A program made the position numbers and the translations under genes. DNA of 64,000 bases from Microbacterium sp. AB (GTDB taxonomy: Bacteria > Actinomycetota > Actinomycetes > Actinomycetales > Microbacteriaceae), in assembly GCF_032878875.1 (NCBI RefSeq), contig NZ_CP118157.1:3162001-3226000 (forward strand), given 5' to 3'. Position 1 is the first letter of the stretch; each line of letters opens with the position of its first letter. The notes below the pieces were generated by a model. The model saw only the letters and a program-made list of their open reading frames with translations. It was not told the origin of the DNA and made no database searches. Positions 42,711-51,505 of the stretch are shown here, one piece after another.

Positions 42711-44087
42711 ATGAGCATCCTCGCCCTCCTCGCCGCAGCGCTGCGCGACGACCAGATCCGAACCGACCCCGAGGCGCTCGAGGCCTACAGCCACGACGAC
42801 GCCGAATGGGCGCCGTACCGACCCCCTCTCGCGGTCGTCTTCGCCGAGACGCTCGATGACGTCGTCGCGACCGTGACGGCCGCCCGCGACACCGCGACGC
42901 CGATCGTGCCGCGCGGCGCCGGCTCGGGCCTCTCCGGAGGAGCCAACGGCGTCGACGGATCGATCGTGCTGAGCCTCGAGCGGATGACGGGGATCACCGA
43001 GGTCAACGTCGACGAGCGCTATGCGATCGCGCAGGCGGGCGTCGTCAACGACGTGCTGCGGCAGCACGTCGCGCAGCACGGACTCTGGTACCCGCCCGAC
43101 CCGGCCTCGCAGTCGATCGCGACGATCGGCGGCAACGTCGCCACGAACGCCGGCGGCATCTGCTGCGTGAAGTACGGCGTCACGACCGACTACGTGATCG
43201 GGCTCACGGTCGTGCTCGCCGACGGCCGGGTCGCGAGGCTCGGCCGCACGACGGCGAAGGGCGTCACGGGGTACGACCTCACGTCGCTCGTCGTCGGGTC
43301 GGAGGGGACCCTCGCGATCGTCGTCGACGCGACGCTGTCGCTCCTCCCGCTCGCGGGCCGCGAGGAGCGGGCGATCGTGGGCTACTTCGACGACCTCGTC
43401 GCCGCGGGCCGCGCCGTCGCGGCCGTCGCGAGCGACGGCATCGTCCCGTCGGCGCTGGAGCTCATCGACAGGACGTGCATCGACGCCGTCAACGCCTGGC
43501 AGGACCTCGGCATCCCCTCGACGGCATCCGCGATGCTCATGGCGAAGGTCGACGAGACGGGCGAGACGGGTCAGCGGCTCGCCGCGCGCGTCGCCGCCTG
43601 CTTCGAGGCGGCGGGCGCCACGGGCGTCGAACGCGCGGACGACCCCGACGAGGTCGACCGGCTCATCCTGGCCCGCCGGCTCGCCTATCCGTCGCTCGAA
43701 CGCCTCGGCCCCGTGCTCACCGAGGACATCTGCGTGCCGCGCACGCGCGTGCCCGAGATGCTCGCCCGCATCGAGGGCATCGCCGCGACGTGGGACGTCA
43801 CCATCGCGAACATCGCCCACGCCGGCGACGGCAACCTCCATCCGCTCATCATTGTCCCGGACGGCGACGACGCCGCGAAGGAGCGCGCGAAGCGCGCGTT
43901 CGACGAGATCGTCGACGGATGCCGCGACCTCGGCGGCACGGTCACGGGCGAGCACGGCGTCGGACTGCTGAAGCTCCCCGGAGCCCGCGCCGAGCAGGGC
44001 GAGACCGTGCAGGACATGCAGCGTGCGATCAAGCGCGCCCTCGACCCGCAGGGCATCCTCAACCCGGGGAAGGCGATCCCGGCCTGA
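42711..44087 (+). CDS. FAD-linked oxidase (GlcD/D-lactate dehydrogenase-like)
   Basis: 458 residues of the VAO/PCMH superfamily. FAD-binding half: TPIVPRGAGSGLSGGANG, YPPDPASQSIATIGGNVATNAGGICCVKYGVTTDYV, GSEGTLAI. Catalytic C-terminal half: ALELIDR, then the metal-binding HAGDGNLHP and the C-terminal EHGVGLLK. It oxidises a 2-hydroxyacid (glycolate or D-lactate are typical) to the oxoacid. Start: GGAGGGG just before the ATG, with TAGCGT at 42697-42702 as the -10 box. It stands alone without GlcE/GlcF partners. Confidence 0.88.
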   Translation: MSILALLAAALRDDQIRTDPEALEAYSHDDAEWAPYRPPLAVVFAETLDDVVATVTAARDTATPIVPRGAGSGLSGGANGVDGSIVLSLERMTGITEVNVDERYAIAQAGVVNDVLRQHVAQHGLWYPPDPASQSIATIGGNVATNAGGICCVKYGVTTDYVIGLTVVLADGRVARLGRTTAKGVTGYDLTSLVVGSEGTLAIVVDATLSLLPLAGREERAIVGYFDDLVAAGRAVAAVASDGIVPSALELIDRTCIDAVNAWQDLGIPSTASAMLMAKVDETGETGQRLAARVAACFEAAGATGVERADDPDEVDRLILARRLAYPSLERLGPVLTEDICVPRTRVPEMLARIEGIAATWDVTIANIAHAGDGNLHPLIIVPDGDDAAKERAKRAFDEIVDGCRDLGGTVTGEHGVGLLKLPGARAEQGETVQDMQRAIKRALDPQGILNPGKAIPA

Positions 44088-44198
44088 TCGGAAGACGTCA
44101 GGCCCCGGGCGCCGCGACGACCAGGGGCGCCGCTCGGAGACCGGGCGATCGGCCGAGAAGCGAGCGCGGGCTCGGCGATCAGACGGCGGCCGTGCCGA

Positions 44199-44639
44199 TC
44201 AGAAGGACGCCCGCCCGTCGGGCCCGGGGCGCACGAGCCAGTTCTCGGGCGAGGAGACCGGCCCCCATCCGTTCTGCGCATAGAGGCCGTGGGCATCGGA
44301 GGTCATGAGCAGGGTGCGTTTCAGACCGAGGGCATCGAGCTCTGCGGCCACGCCGGCCACGAGCGCCTTGCCGACGCCCTCGCCGCGCAGGGCGGGGTCG
44401 ACGATCACGTCGGCGAGCCATCCGAACGTCGCGCCGTCCGTCACGAGCCGTGCGAACGCGACCTGGCGGCCGTCGGCCCGCCGGTACACGCCGAAGCACC
44501 GCGACCCGTCGATCGCCGCGTCCTGGAGCGCGCGCGACCGGCCGATGGCCCAGTACGCGTGCTCGCTCAGCGTGCGGTGCACCCAGCCGCGGTCGATGCG
44601 CGCGGCGTCGGCGGAGAACTCGTAGGCCGTCTCGTCCAT
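44199..44639 (-). CDS. GNAT-family N-acetyltransferase
   Basis: 146 residues. It has the compact GNAT layout found in COG0454-like proteins: RADGRQVAFARLVTDGATFGWLADVIVDPALRGEGVGKALVAGV, where RGEGVGKAL is the acetyl-CoA pyrophosphate loop, and a C-terminal LLMTSDAHGLYAQNGWGPV. The substrate is unknown. Start is the ATG at 44639, divergent from the VOC gene with only 57 bp between. Confidence 0.85.
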   Translation of the reverse strand: MDETAYEFSADAARIDRGWVHRTLSEHAYWAIGRSRALQDAAIDGSRCFGVYRRADGRQVAFARLVTDGATFGWLADVIVDPALRGEGVGKALVAGVAAELDALGLKRTLLMTSDAHGLYAQNGWGPVSSPENWLVRPGPDGRASF

Positions 44640-44696
44640 CCCCCCAGTGTCGCAAGAGCGACCGGCGGTCGGAGTGTCCCGTGCTTGGATGGCGGC

Positions 44697-45113
44697 ATGC
44701 CGGGACTGCACCACGTCGAGATCTGGGTGGCGGATGCCGCGAGCGCCCGCGCGGAGTGGGGATGGCTGCTCGAGCGGCTCGGATGGCGGCTCGACGCCAC
44801 GTGGGACGGCGGCTTCTCCTGGCGCGCGGACGGCGTCTCTCTCGCCTTCGCGGAGTCGCCGAACGTCGTCGGCGACGCGCACGACCGCCGCCGGCCGGGG
44901 CTCAACCACCTCGCCTTCCACGGCGGATCCCGCGAGGAGGTCGACGCGATCATGGCGGCCGCCCCCGCTCGCGGGTGGCGACCTCTCTACGCCGACCGCT
45001 ATCCGCACGCCGGCGGACCCGATCACTACGCCGGCTGGATCGAGAGCGCCACGGGGTTCAAGGCCGAGGTCGTCGCGTCGCCGTCGGAGAGCGGCACCGC
45101 CCCGGAGCGGTGA
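44697..45113 (+). CDS. VOC (glyoxalase/bleomycin-resistance fold) family protein
   Basis: 138 residues. MPGLHHVEIWVADAASARAEWGWLLERLGW opens the first beta-alpha-beta-beta-beta module with the metal-ligand His; LNHLAFHGGSREEVDAIMAAAPARGW and the ending with GPDHYAGWIESATGFKAEVVA supply the second module. Metal-binding residues appear conserved, so an enzyme or resistance role is plausible, but the substrate is unknown. The -10-like TTGGAT lies six bases before the ATG, suggesting a leaderless message. Confidence 0.82.
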   Translation: MPGLHHVEIWVADAASARAEWGWLLERLGWRLDATWDGGFSWRADGVSLAFAESPNVVGDAHDRRRPGLNHLAFHGGSREEVDAIMAAAPARGWRPLYADRYPHAGGPDHYAGWIESATGFKAEVVASPSESGTAPER

Positions 45114-45168
45114 ACCGCGCCGTCGTCGCGGGCGCCCGCGGCCGGCCTGGGTCCGCCACGCTCGCGAC

Positions 45169-45184
45169 GGGGCCGCGCGGCCCC
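45169..45184. terminator. Palindromic GC stem between convergent genes
   Basis: GGGGCCGCGCGGCCCC is a perfect 16-bp palindrome in the gap between the VOC and MHS transporter stop codons. Candidate bidirectional terminator. Confidence 0.4.
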
Positions 45185-45190
45185 GGACGC

Positions 45191-46522
45191 TCAGTGGGTG
45201 AAGCCTTCGAGGCGCTGGCTCAGCGACGGGGCGAGTCGCCCGCAGACGGCGGTGACCACGGCGATCACGACCAGCATGACCGCGGCCGGCCACCAGGCGT
45301 CGCCCGCGCTGGCGACGAACGCCGTCGCCAGCAACGGGACGATCCCGGACACGACGCCCGCGCCGTTCTGCGCCAGGGCCACGCCCGTGTACCTCGTCGC
45401 AGGGGGGAACAGCCCCGTGAGGATGGTGCCCGATGCGGCGTAGCAGTACGACAGCGAGCACACCGCCACGGTGATGCCGACGATCACGAGGAGGGGCAGC
45501 CCGGTCCCGATCAGCACGAACGCGGGGAACGCGATCACGGCCGTCACGATCCCGCCCCAGATCACCACCCTGCTCGCACCGTGCTTCTCGCCGAGCCGTC
45601 CGCCGTGGAGGATCACGGCGATCTCGAAGAGGGCCGCGATGACGGTGGCGAGGAGGAGCATGTTCGGCTCGAGGCCGAGCGCACGCACGCCGTAGCTCAC
45701 CACGAAGGTGGTGACGAGGTAGAAGCCGCCGACCCCCAGGAATGCGACGCCGACGCCGACCAGGACCTGACGCCACGACTGCACGAAGACCGCCTTCACG
45801 GGAGACCTCTCGCTCTCGCCTCTCGCCTGGATCGCCTTGAAGACGGGCGACTCCTCCAGACGCGCGCGGATCCAGACCGCGATCAGCAGCAGGGGGATGG
45901 CGACGAGGAACGGGATGCGCCAGCCCCAGGCGTCGAAGTCGTCCTGGCTGAGCCACAGCGTGAGGAAGAAGAACGCGCCGGACGACAGCACCGTGCCGAT
46001 CGGGGACCCCACCTGGGGCAGCGCAGCGAAGCGGGCGCGCATCGACAACGGCGCGTTCTCGACCGCGATCGTCATGGCGCCCGACCACTCGCCGCCGACG
46101 AAGAGCCCTTGGAGCACCCGCAGGAGGATGAGGACGATCGGCGCCCACACGCCGATCGACGCATAGTTCGGCAGGACGCCGATGAGGGCGGTCGCGATGC
46201 CGATGCCGACGATCGTCGTGAGGAGGACCGCGCGACGCCCGATCTTGTCGCCGAGGCTGCCGAAGAGGATCCCGCCGAGAGGACGGACGACGAACCCGAT
46301 CGCGAGCGTCGCGAACGACGCCATCGTCGCGATCGCGACGTTGTCGGTCGCGAAGTACTGCACGTTGAACACGAGGGCCGCCGCCGTGTTGAAGAGGAAG
46401 AAGTCGTACCACTCCATCGCGGTGCCGACCAGCGCGCCGATCGCGACCCTGCGCGCCTCGGGCACCGTGATCGTCCCGGCGGTGTCCGACTCGATCGTCG
46501 ATTGCGCGGTTCTCTCAGCCAT
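45191..46522 (-). CDS. MFS transporter, metabolite:H+ symporter (MHS) family
   Basis: 443 residues, twelve helices. Family features: VPEARRVAIGALVGTAMEWYDFFLFNTAAALVF in helix 1, RPLGGILFGSLGDKIGRRAVLL between helices 2 and 3, RVLQGLFVGGEWSGAMTIAVENAP in helix 4-5, and the central RLEESPVFKAIQARGE loop. Relatives import shikimate, 2-oxoglutarate or other carboxylates. It is divergent from the PucR-like regulator, which is likely its controller. Confidence 0.87.
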   Translation of the reverse strand: MAERTAQSTIESDTAGTITVPEARRVAIGALVGTAMEWYDFFLFNTAAALVFNVQYFATDNVAIATMASFATLAIGFVVRPLGGILFGSLGDKIGRRAVLLTTIVGIGIATALIGVLPNYASIGVWAPIVLILLRVLQGLFVGGEWSGAMTIAVENAPLSMRARFAALPQVGSPIGTVLSSGAFFFLTLWLSQDDFDAWGWRIPFLVAIPLLLIAVWIRARLEESPVFKAIQARGESERSPVKAVFVQSWRQVLVGVGVAFLGVGGFYLVTTFVVSYGVRALGLEPNMLLLATVIAALFEIAVILHGGRLGEKHGASRVVIWGGIVTAVIAFPAFVLIGTGLPLLVIVGITVAVCSLSYCYAASGTILTGLFPPATRYTGVALAQNGAGVVSGIVPLLATAFVASAGDAWWPAAVMLVVIAVVTAVCGRLAPSLSQRLEGFTH

Positions 46523-46734
46523 GCGGTTCCTCCAGGGGTGCAGGGGACGTCGACGTCAGCCTTCCGCGTCCGGCCCCGTGAGTCATTGGGCGCCCTTCCC
46601 CGATTCCGGCGGACATTTGTGCGCCCGCACAGATGCCGCATGCCGCGCCGGTGGATAGGCTCGACGCGGTGTCCGACGCTCTCGCGAGGCGTGTGGTGAG
46701 GACGTCTCCGACCGAATGGCGAACTGGCGGCGAC

Positions 46735-47952
46735 ATGAGCGATGCACACGGTGGCCGGCACTCGGACGAGGGTGCCCCGCAGCCCGGCACGGCACACAGC
46801 TGGACCGAGCTGCTGGACGACCTGTCGAGCGAGGTCGACGAGCTCGCCCGCCGTTACGTCGGACGCGTCAAGCTGATCCCCGGCTACGAGGCGGCGGCGT
46901 ACATCCCCGATCGCGAGCTCCACGACACGGCGCTCGAGTGCATCGACATGCTCGTCGAGTGTCTCCGTGTCGGCGAGCCGACGCGCAGGCTGACCGGCAT
47001 CGCCGAGGAGGTCGGCAGGAGGCGTGCCCGTCAGAGCGTCCCCTCCGAGGCGCTCGCCACCGCCGTGCAGCTCAACTTCGGGGTGATCTGGGGCCGGCTG
47101 CTCGAGCTGTGCGGACCTCGCGAGGCGGTCACGCTGGCTGCCCATGTCGAGCCGACGTGGCGGATCAACGACCATTTCGCCGCCCAGGTGATCGCCTCCT
47201 ACACGCGCGAGACGGCGGTCGTCACCCAGGAGCGGCTGAACGTGCGGCAGTCGATCGTCGGCCGTCTCTTCGGGACGGCTCAGCGCTCCGAGGCGGTCGC
47301 CCGGAACGTCGCGTTCCAGCTGGATTGCGACCCCGACGGCACCTTCGAGGTCGTCGTCGCCGACCAGGCCGTCGACCAGGAGACGCTGCACCGGCTCGAC
47401 GCCCGCCTGCGGCGGCTCCCGTACTTCGTCCATCGGACCGCCGGCCTCACCGTCGCCTTCTGGCCGGCCGCGCTCGCGTCGGACGAGCTGCGGCGGTCCA
47501 TCTCCGGCCTCCGCTGCGCGCACGACGCCGACGTGCGGGGGATGGCGAGCATCCCGGCGGCGGCGCGTGCGCTGAGTAGCGTCTTGGAGGCGACCGACCC
47601 CCTCGTGCGCAGGGTGATCGACCTGCATACGGGGCTGCCGCTCCTCGCGCGTCGAGCGCTCCTGAACGATCAGGTCGATGTGAGGAGGATGCTCGAGGAC
47701 CGGTTCGCGGAATGCGACGAGGCGGAGCGGGAGCGCATCCGCGACACCGTCGTCGCGTACCTCTCGACGGGGAGCACCCAGGCCGCGGCGACCCGGTTGT
47801 TCTGCCATCGGAACACCGTCCTGAACAGGATCGCGCGGTTCACCGCGCTCACCGGCCTGGACCTCACGATTCCGGCCGACAGCGCCATCGCCGTCCTCGC
47901 GTGGTCGGTCGTCCCGCCGTCGGACGACTCGGATCGCCGACGCGGCGGATGA
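46735..47952 (+). CDS. PucR-type helix-turn-helix regulator
   Basis: 405 residues (an earlier ATG at 46633 would add 34). A helical N-terminal sensor region (residues about 20-220) and GGDEF-like/CdaR-type middle part precede the C-terminal PucR HTH: TVVAYLSTGSTQAAATRLFCHRNTVLNRIARFTALTGLDL. Such regulators (PucR, CdaR) activate transport and catabolism of purines, sugar acids or aromatic compounds. It is divergent from the MHS transporter with about 210 bp between. The ligand is unknown. Confidence 0.83.
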   Translation: MSDAHGGRHSDEGAPQPGTAHSWTELLDDLSSEVDELARRYVGRVKLIPGYEAAAYIPDRELHDTALECIDMLVECLRVGEPTRRLTGIAEEVGRRRARQSVPSEALATAVQLNFGVIWGRLLELCGPREAVTLAAHVEPTWRINDHFAAQVIASYTRETAVVTQERLNVRQSIVGRLFGTAQRSEAVARNVAFQLDCDPDGTFEVVVADQAVDQETLHRLDARLRRLPYFVHRTAGLTVAFWPAALASDELRRSISGLRCAHDADVRGMASIPAAARALSSVLEATDPLVRRVIDLHTGLPLLARRALLNDQVDVRRMLEDRFAECDEAERERIRDTVVAYLSTGSTQAAATRLFCHRNTVLNRIARFTALTGLDLTIPADSAIAVLAWSVVPPSDDSDRRRGG

Positions 47953-47981
47953 CCGGCCCGCTCCCGGCTCGCCGACGGCGG

Positions 47982-49016
47982 CTACGCGCTGTCGCGGACG
48001 ACGAGATCGGCGGGGAGGATGGTCACGCGCGGCGGATCCAGGCCCGCCAGACGCGCGAGCAGGACGTCGGCCATCGCCTCGCCCTGTTCGAGCGAGGGCT
48101 GGCGGATGGTCGTGAGCGCGGGGACGCCGGTCGTCGCGACGGGCGAGTCGTCGAAGCCGATGATCGCGAGGTCGCGGGGCACGCGCCTGCCCGCCGTGGC
48201 GAGCACCTCCATCGCGCCTCGTGCCATGAGGTCGCTCGCGACGAAGAGCGCGTCGGGCCACTCGGCATCGCCCGCGTCCACGCGCGCGAGGATGCGCCGC
48301 ATCGCGGCCGCCCCTCCTGCGACGGTGAAGTCGCCGTCGTCGACGGGGCCCGCGTCGAGCCCCGCCTCCGCGAGCGCGTCGCGGAAGCCCGTGAGGCGGT
48401 CGATTCCGGCCGGCATGTCGGACGGGCCCGTGATCGTGCCGATCCGGCGGTGCCCGCGGCTCAGCAGGTACTCGGTCGCGACGCGTCCGCCCGCCACGTT
48501 GTCGACGTCGACGAAGTAGTCGTCGACCCGCTCGCGCGCGGGCCGGCCGCCGAAGACGACCGGCACCGAGGAGGAGATGCGGTCGATGTAGGTGTCGCTC
48601 GTGTGGTGCGAGACGACGAGCGCGCCGTCGACGTTGCCGCCTGCGAGGAACGTCGTCGCCTTGTCGCCCGGGTCGTCCGACGCGATGATGAGGTTCAGCA
48701 TGTGGTCCGAGCGCGACAGCCGGTTGTTGATGCCCGTCACGATGGCCGCGAAGAACGGGTCGCCGAAGAAGCGCGTCGTGTCCTCGGGCACGACGAGGGC
48801 GAGCGCCTGCGTCTGCCGGCTCGCGAGCGACCGCGCCGCACGGTTGGGCACGTACTCGAGCTCGGCGATCGCCCGCCGCACCGCCGCGAGCGCCTCGGGG
48901 CTCACCCGATCGCCGCCGTTCACGACGCGCGAGACGGTCGACCGCGACACGCCCGCGCGCGCGGCGACCTGCTCCAGCGTCGCCGCTGTACGCCCCGCGC
49001 CGGCTTCCGCGCTCAT
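47982..49016 (-). CDS. LacI-family repressor of the cellobiose/beta-glucoside operon (CebR/CelR-like)
   Basis: 344 residues. N-terminal HTH: ATLEQVAARAGVSRSTVSRVVNGGDRVSPEALAAVRRAIAELEYVPNRAARSL, then a periplasmic-binding-protein-like sensor domain (ALVVPEDTTRFFGDPFFAAIV..., SDMPAGIDRLTGFRDAL, DALFVASDLMARGAMEVL, TTIRQPSLEQGEAMADVL). Start: the ATG at 49016 preceded by GGGAG. It is last in the binding protein/permease/GH1 block, and the 14-bp operator at 54.0 kb is the consensus bound by actinobacterial CelR/CebR. Cellobiose is the usual inducer in that family. Confidence 0.85.
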   Translation of the reverse strand: MSAEAGAGRTAATLEQVAARAGVSRSTVSRVVNGGDRVSPEALAAVRRAIAELEYVPNRAARSLASRQTQALALVVPEDTTRFFGDPFFAAIVTGINNRLSRSDHMLNLIIASDDPGDKATTFLAGGNVDGALVVSHHTSDTYIDRISSSVPVVFGGRPARERVDDYFVDVDNVAGGRVATEYLLSRGHRRIGTITGPSDMPAGIDRLTGFRDALAEAGLDAGPVDDGDFTVAGGAAAMRRILARVDAGDAEWPDALFVASDLMARGAMEVLATAGRRVPRDLAIIGFDDSPVATTGVPALTTIRQPSLEQGEAMADVLLARLAGLDPPRVTILPADLVVRDSA

Positions 49017-49093
49017 CCGGAGGCTCCCTCTCTCGTCGATGACATCATCTCCCGGGCACCGCCCATCCGCCATTCCGGCGTTCCGGCCAGGGT

Positions 49094-49187
49094 GCACAAC
49101 GCAGGAAGAACGGCGTCCCGAAGGGGTGCCGCCCGCATGATCACGCCGGAGGCCCGCCCGCCGGCCCGCAGATCTCCTGCATCGTGT
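49094..49187. repeat. 94-bp dyad element, copy C
   Basis: Left arm GCACAACGCAGGA (49094-49106), right arm TCCTGCATCGTGT (49175-49187), 94 bp overall. The arms differ only by transitions. It lies in the 183-bp gap between the GH1 and LacI genes, starting 12 bp after the GH1 stop, the same offset as copy A from the helicase stop. Confidence 0.85.
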
Positions 49188-49199
49188 CGGGCGCCTCCC

Positions 49200-50618
49200 T
49201 CAGACCGCTCGGGCGGCGATGATCGAGGCGTACGCGCGGCCGGAGTCCTTCACGGTGCGGACCTGCGTGTCGTAGTCGACGTGGACGATGCCGAACCGCT
49301 TGGCGTAGCCCCACGCCCACTCGTAGTTGTCGAGCAGCGACCAGTAGAAGTACCCGCGCACGTCGACGCCCTCGTCCAGCGCGTCGCGGACGGCCGCGAT
49401 GTGGTCGCGCACGAAGGCCGAGCGCTGCCGGTCCGCCACGCGGCCGTCGTCCAGCCGGTCGTCGCCCGCCGCGCCGTTCTCCGTCACGTACAGGGGCGTC
49501 GCCGTCGCGTACGCGTCCGAGATCCGCCGGAGCAGCGCCGTGAGGCCGGCGGGGTCGACCTCCCATCCCATGTTCGTGCGCTCGTATCCGCGCTCGTGCC
49601 AGTAGATGCCCTCGTGCGAGGGGAACGGCGAGCGGATGACGCGGTCGGTGGGCGCGTCGCCGCCGGGGACCGGGACGGGCGACGGGCGACCCGACACGTA
49701 CTCGCCGTGGTAGTAGTTCACGCCGAGGAAGTCGGGCGGAGTGGAGATCGTCGCGAGATCCCCGTCCCGCACGGCGGTCTCGAACGCGCCGACGGCCGCG
49801 GCGTCCACGGCGCGGACGTCCTCGACGACGTCGGCGGGGTACGCGGCGCGGAAGACCGGGTCGAGGAACCAGCGGTTGAACTGCCCGTCGATGCGCCGGG
49901 CAGCGTCCGCGTCGGCCTCGTCCGACGCGTCGACGGGCTCGGCGTTCGTGAGGTTGAGCGTGATGCCGACGTCCTGCGCGCCACGCGCCCGCAGCTCCTG
50001 CACGGCGCGGCCGTGCGCCAGCAGCAGGTGGTGCGAGGCGAGGAGCCCGTCGCGCACGCTCTGACGGCCCGGCGCGTGCGCGCCCGCGGTGTACGAGAGG
50101 AACGACGAGCACCACGGCTCGTTGAACGTCGTCCACTGCGTCACGCGGTCGCCGAGCGCGTCGTGCATCGTGATCGCGTACTCGACGAACCGGTCGACGG
50201 TGTCGCGCGATGTCCATCCGCCCCGCTCCTCCAGCGCCTGCGGCATGTCCCAGTGGTAGAGCGTGAGCCAGGGCACGATGCCCGCCGCGAGCAGCTCGTC
50301 GACGAGCCGCCGGTAGAAGTCGAGTCCCCTGCCGTTGACGGCGCCGCCGTCGGGCCGCACGCGCGACCACGACGTCGAGAACCGGTACGCCTGCAGGCCC
50401 AGGCCCTTCATGAGCGCGACGTCGTCGGCGTAGCGATGGTAATGATCGCATGCGACGTCCCCCGTGTCGCCGTCGATCACGGCCCCCGGCACGCGTGCGA
50501 AGGCGTCCCAGATCGAGGCGGTGCGGCCGTCCTCGAACGCCGCCCCCTCGACCTGGTACGCCGCGGTCGCGGCGCCGAAGAGGAAGTGCTCCGGAAGAGA
50601 ACGGGTCACGTGCGTCAT
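49200..50618 (-). CDS. Glycoside hydrolase family 1 beta-glucosidase (BglC/BglB-like)
   Basis: 472 residues. GH1 TIM barrel with N-terminal signature FLFGAATAAYQVEGA (residues 12-26), acid/base Glu167 in TFNEP, nucleophile Glu380 in YVTENGA, and WSLLDNYEWAWGYAKRFGIVHVD near the end. No signal peptide, so it acts in the cytoplasm on imported cellobiose or other beta-glucosides. Its ATG overlaps the stop of the preceding permease (ATGA), so it is the fourth gene of the ceb operon. Confidence 0.95.
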   Translation of the reverse strand: MTHVTRSLPEHFLFGAATAAYQVEGAAFEDGRTASIWDAFARVPGAVIDGDTGDVACDHYHRYADDVALMKGLGLQAYRFSTSWSRVRPDGGAVNGRGLDFYRRLVDELLAAGIVPWLTLYHWDMPQALEERGGWTSRDTVDRFVEYAITMHDALGDRVTQWTTFNEPWCSSFLSYTAGAHAPGRQSVRDGLLASHHLLLAHGRAVQELRARGAQDVGITLNLTNAEPVDASDEADADAARRIDGQFNRWFLDPVFRAAYPADVVEDVRAVDAAAVGAFETAVRDGDLATISTPPDFLGVNYYHGEYVSGRPSPVPVPGGDAPTDRVIRSPFPSHEGIYWHERGYERTNMGWEVDPAGLTALLRRISDAYATATPLYVTENGAAGDDRLDDGRVADRQRSAFVRDHIAAVRDALDEGVDVRGYFYWSLLDNYEWAWGYAKRFGIVHVDYDTQVRTVKDSGRAYASIIAARAV

Positions 50619-51505
50619 CCCTTCACCGCTCCCGCCATGATGCCACTGACGAGCTGACGTCCCGCCACGACGAAGAGGAGCAGCAGCGGCAGGGTGGCGA
50701 GCACGACGCCGGCGAGCACGATCGAGTAGTCGACGAAGTGGTTCGACTGCAGGAGCGCGAGGGCCACGGGCAGGGTCGGGTTCTGTCGGTCGAGCACGAT
50801 GAACGGCCAGAAGAAGTTGTTCCACGCGGTCACGAACGTGAACAGGAACAGCATGGCCGCCGCGGGGCGGGCGGCCGTGACGCCGACGGTCCAGAAGGTG
50901 CGGATCATCGACGCGCCGTCCACGCGGGCGGCCTCGATGAGCTCGTCGGGCACCGCCTGCTGCAGGTACTGCGTCATCCAGAACACCCCGAACGCGCTCG
51001 TGAGCGCCGGGACGACGACCGCGCCGACCTGCCCCGTCCATCCGATCTCGCTGAAGAGGATGTAGAGCGGCACGACGCCCAGCTGCTGCGGCACGGCCAT
51101 CGTCGCCACGACGAACGAGAGCAGCACCTTGCCGCCCCGGAACCTCAGCTTCGCGAACGCCCATCCGGCGAGGGTGGAGAAGACCACGACGCTCACGGCG
51201 ATGATCGTCGAGCTCCAGACGGAGTTCCACAGCGCGCGCCAGAAGTTCACCGCCGGGTCGTTCACGACGCTCATGGCGTTGGCCACGAAGTTCCCGCCGG
51301 GGATCCACGAACGCCCCGGGTCGCGCAGCGTCGTGGAGTCGCCCGATCCGATGAGGAACGAGAAGTAGAGCGGGAACACGCTCGCGACGAGCACGACCGC
51401 GAGCCCGGCGTAGACCCAGAAGCCGGGTCGCGCCCCGCGGATGCGCACCGTGCGCCCCGCGGCCCTCGGGGCGTCCTTCGTGACGAGCGTCGATGTGGCG
51501 GTCAT
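50615..51505 (-). CDS. Carbohydrate ABC transporter permease, CebG/MalG type
   Basis: 296 residues, six helices with a Pro-rich first helix after VRIRGARPGFWVYAG. The EAA loop reads DELIEAARVDGASMIRTFWTVGVTAARPA, the contact for the shared MsiK-type ATPase. As in other CebEFG-like sugar importers no ATPase gene is in the operon. Overlaps both neighbours (ATGA at each end). Confidence 0.92.
   Translation of the reverse strand: MTATSTLVTKDAPRAAGRTVRIRGARPGFWVYAGLAVVLVASVFPLYFSFLIGSGDSTTLRDPGRSWIPGGNFVANAMSVVNDPAVNFWRALWNSVWSSTIIAVSVVVFSTLAGWAFAKLRFRGGKVLLSFVVATMAVPQQLGVVPLYILFSEIGWTGQVGAVVVPALTSAFGVFWMTQYLQQAVPDELIEAARVDGASMIRTFWTVGVTAARPAAAMLFLFTFVTAWNNFFWPFIVLDRQNPTLPVALALLQSNHFVDYSIVLAGVVLATLPLLLLFVVAGRQLVSGIMAGAVKG

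Noticed and set aside
44088..44198. Possible small gene or RNA after the FAD oxidase
   Set aside because: Only GC-rich sequence with a repeated GGCGCC; no frame with a start signal and no convincing hairpin or tRNA-like fold.
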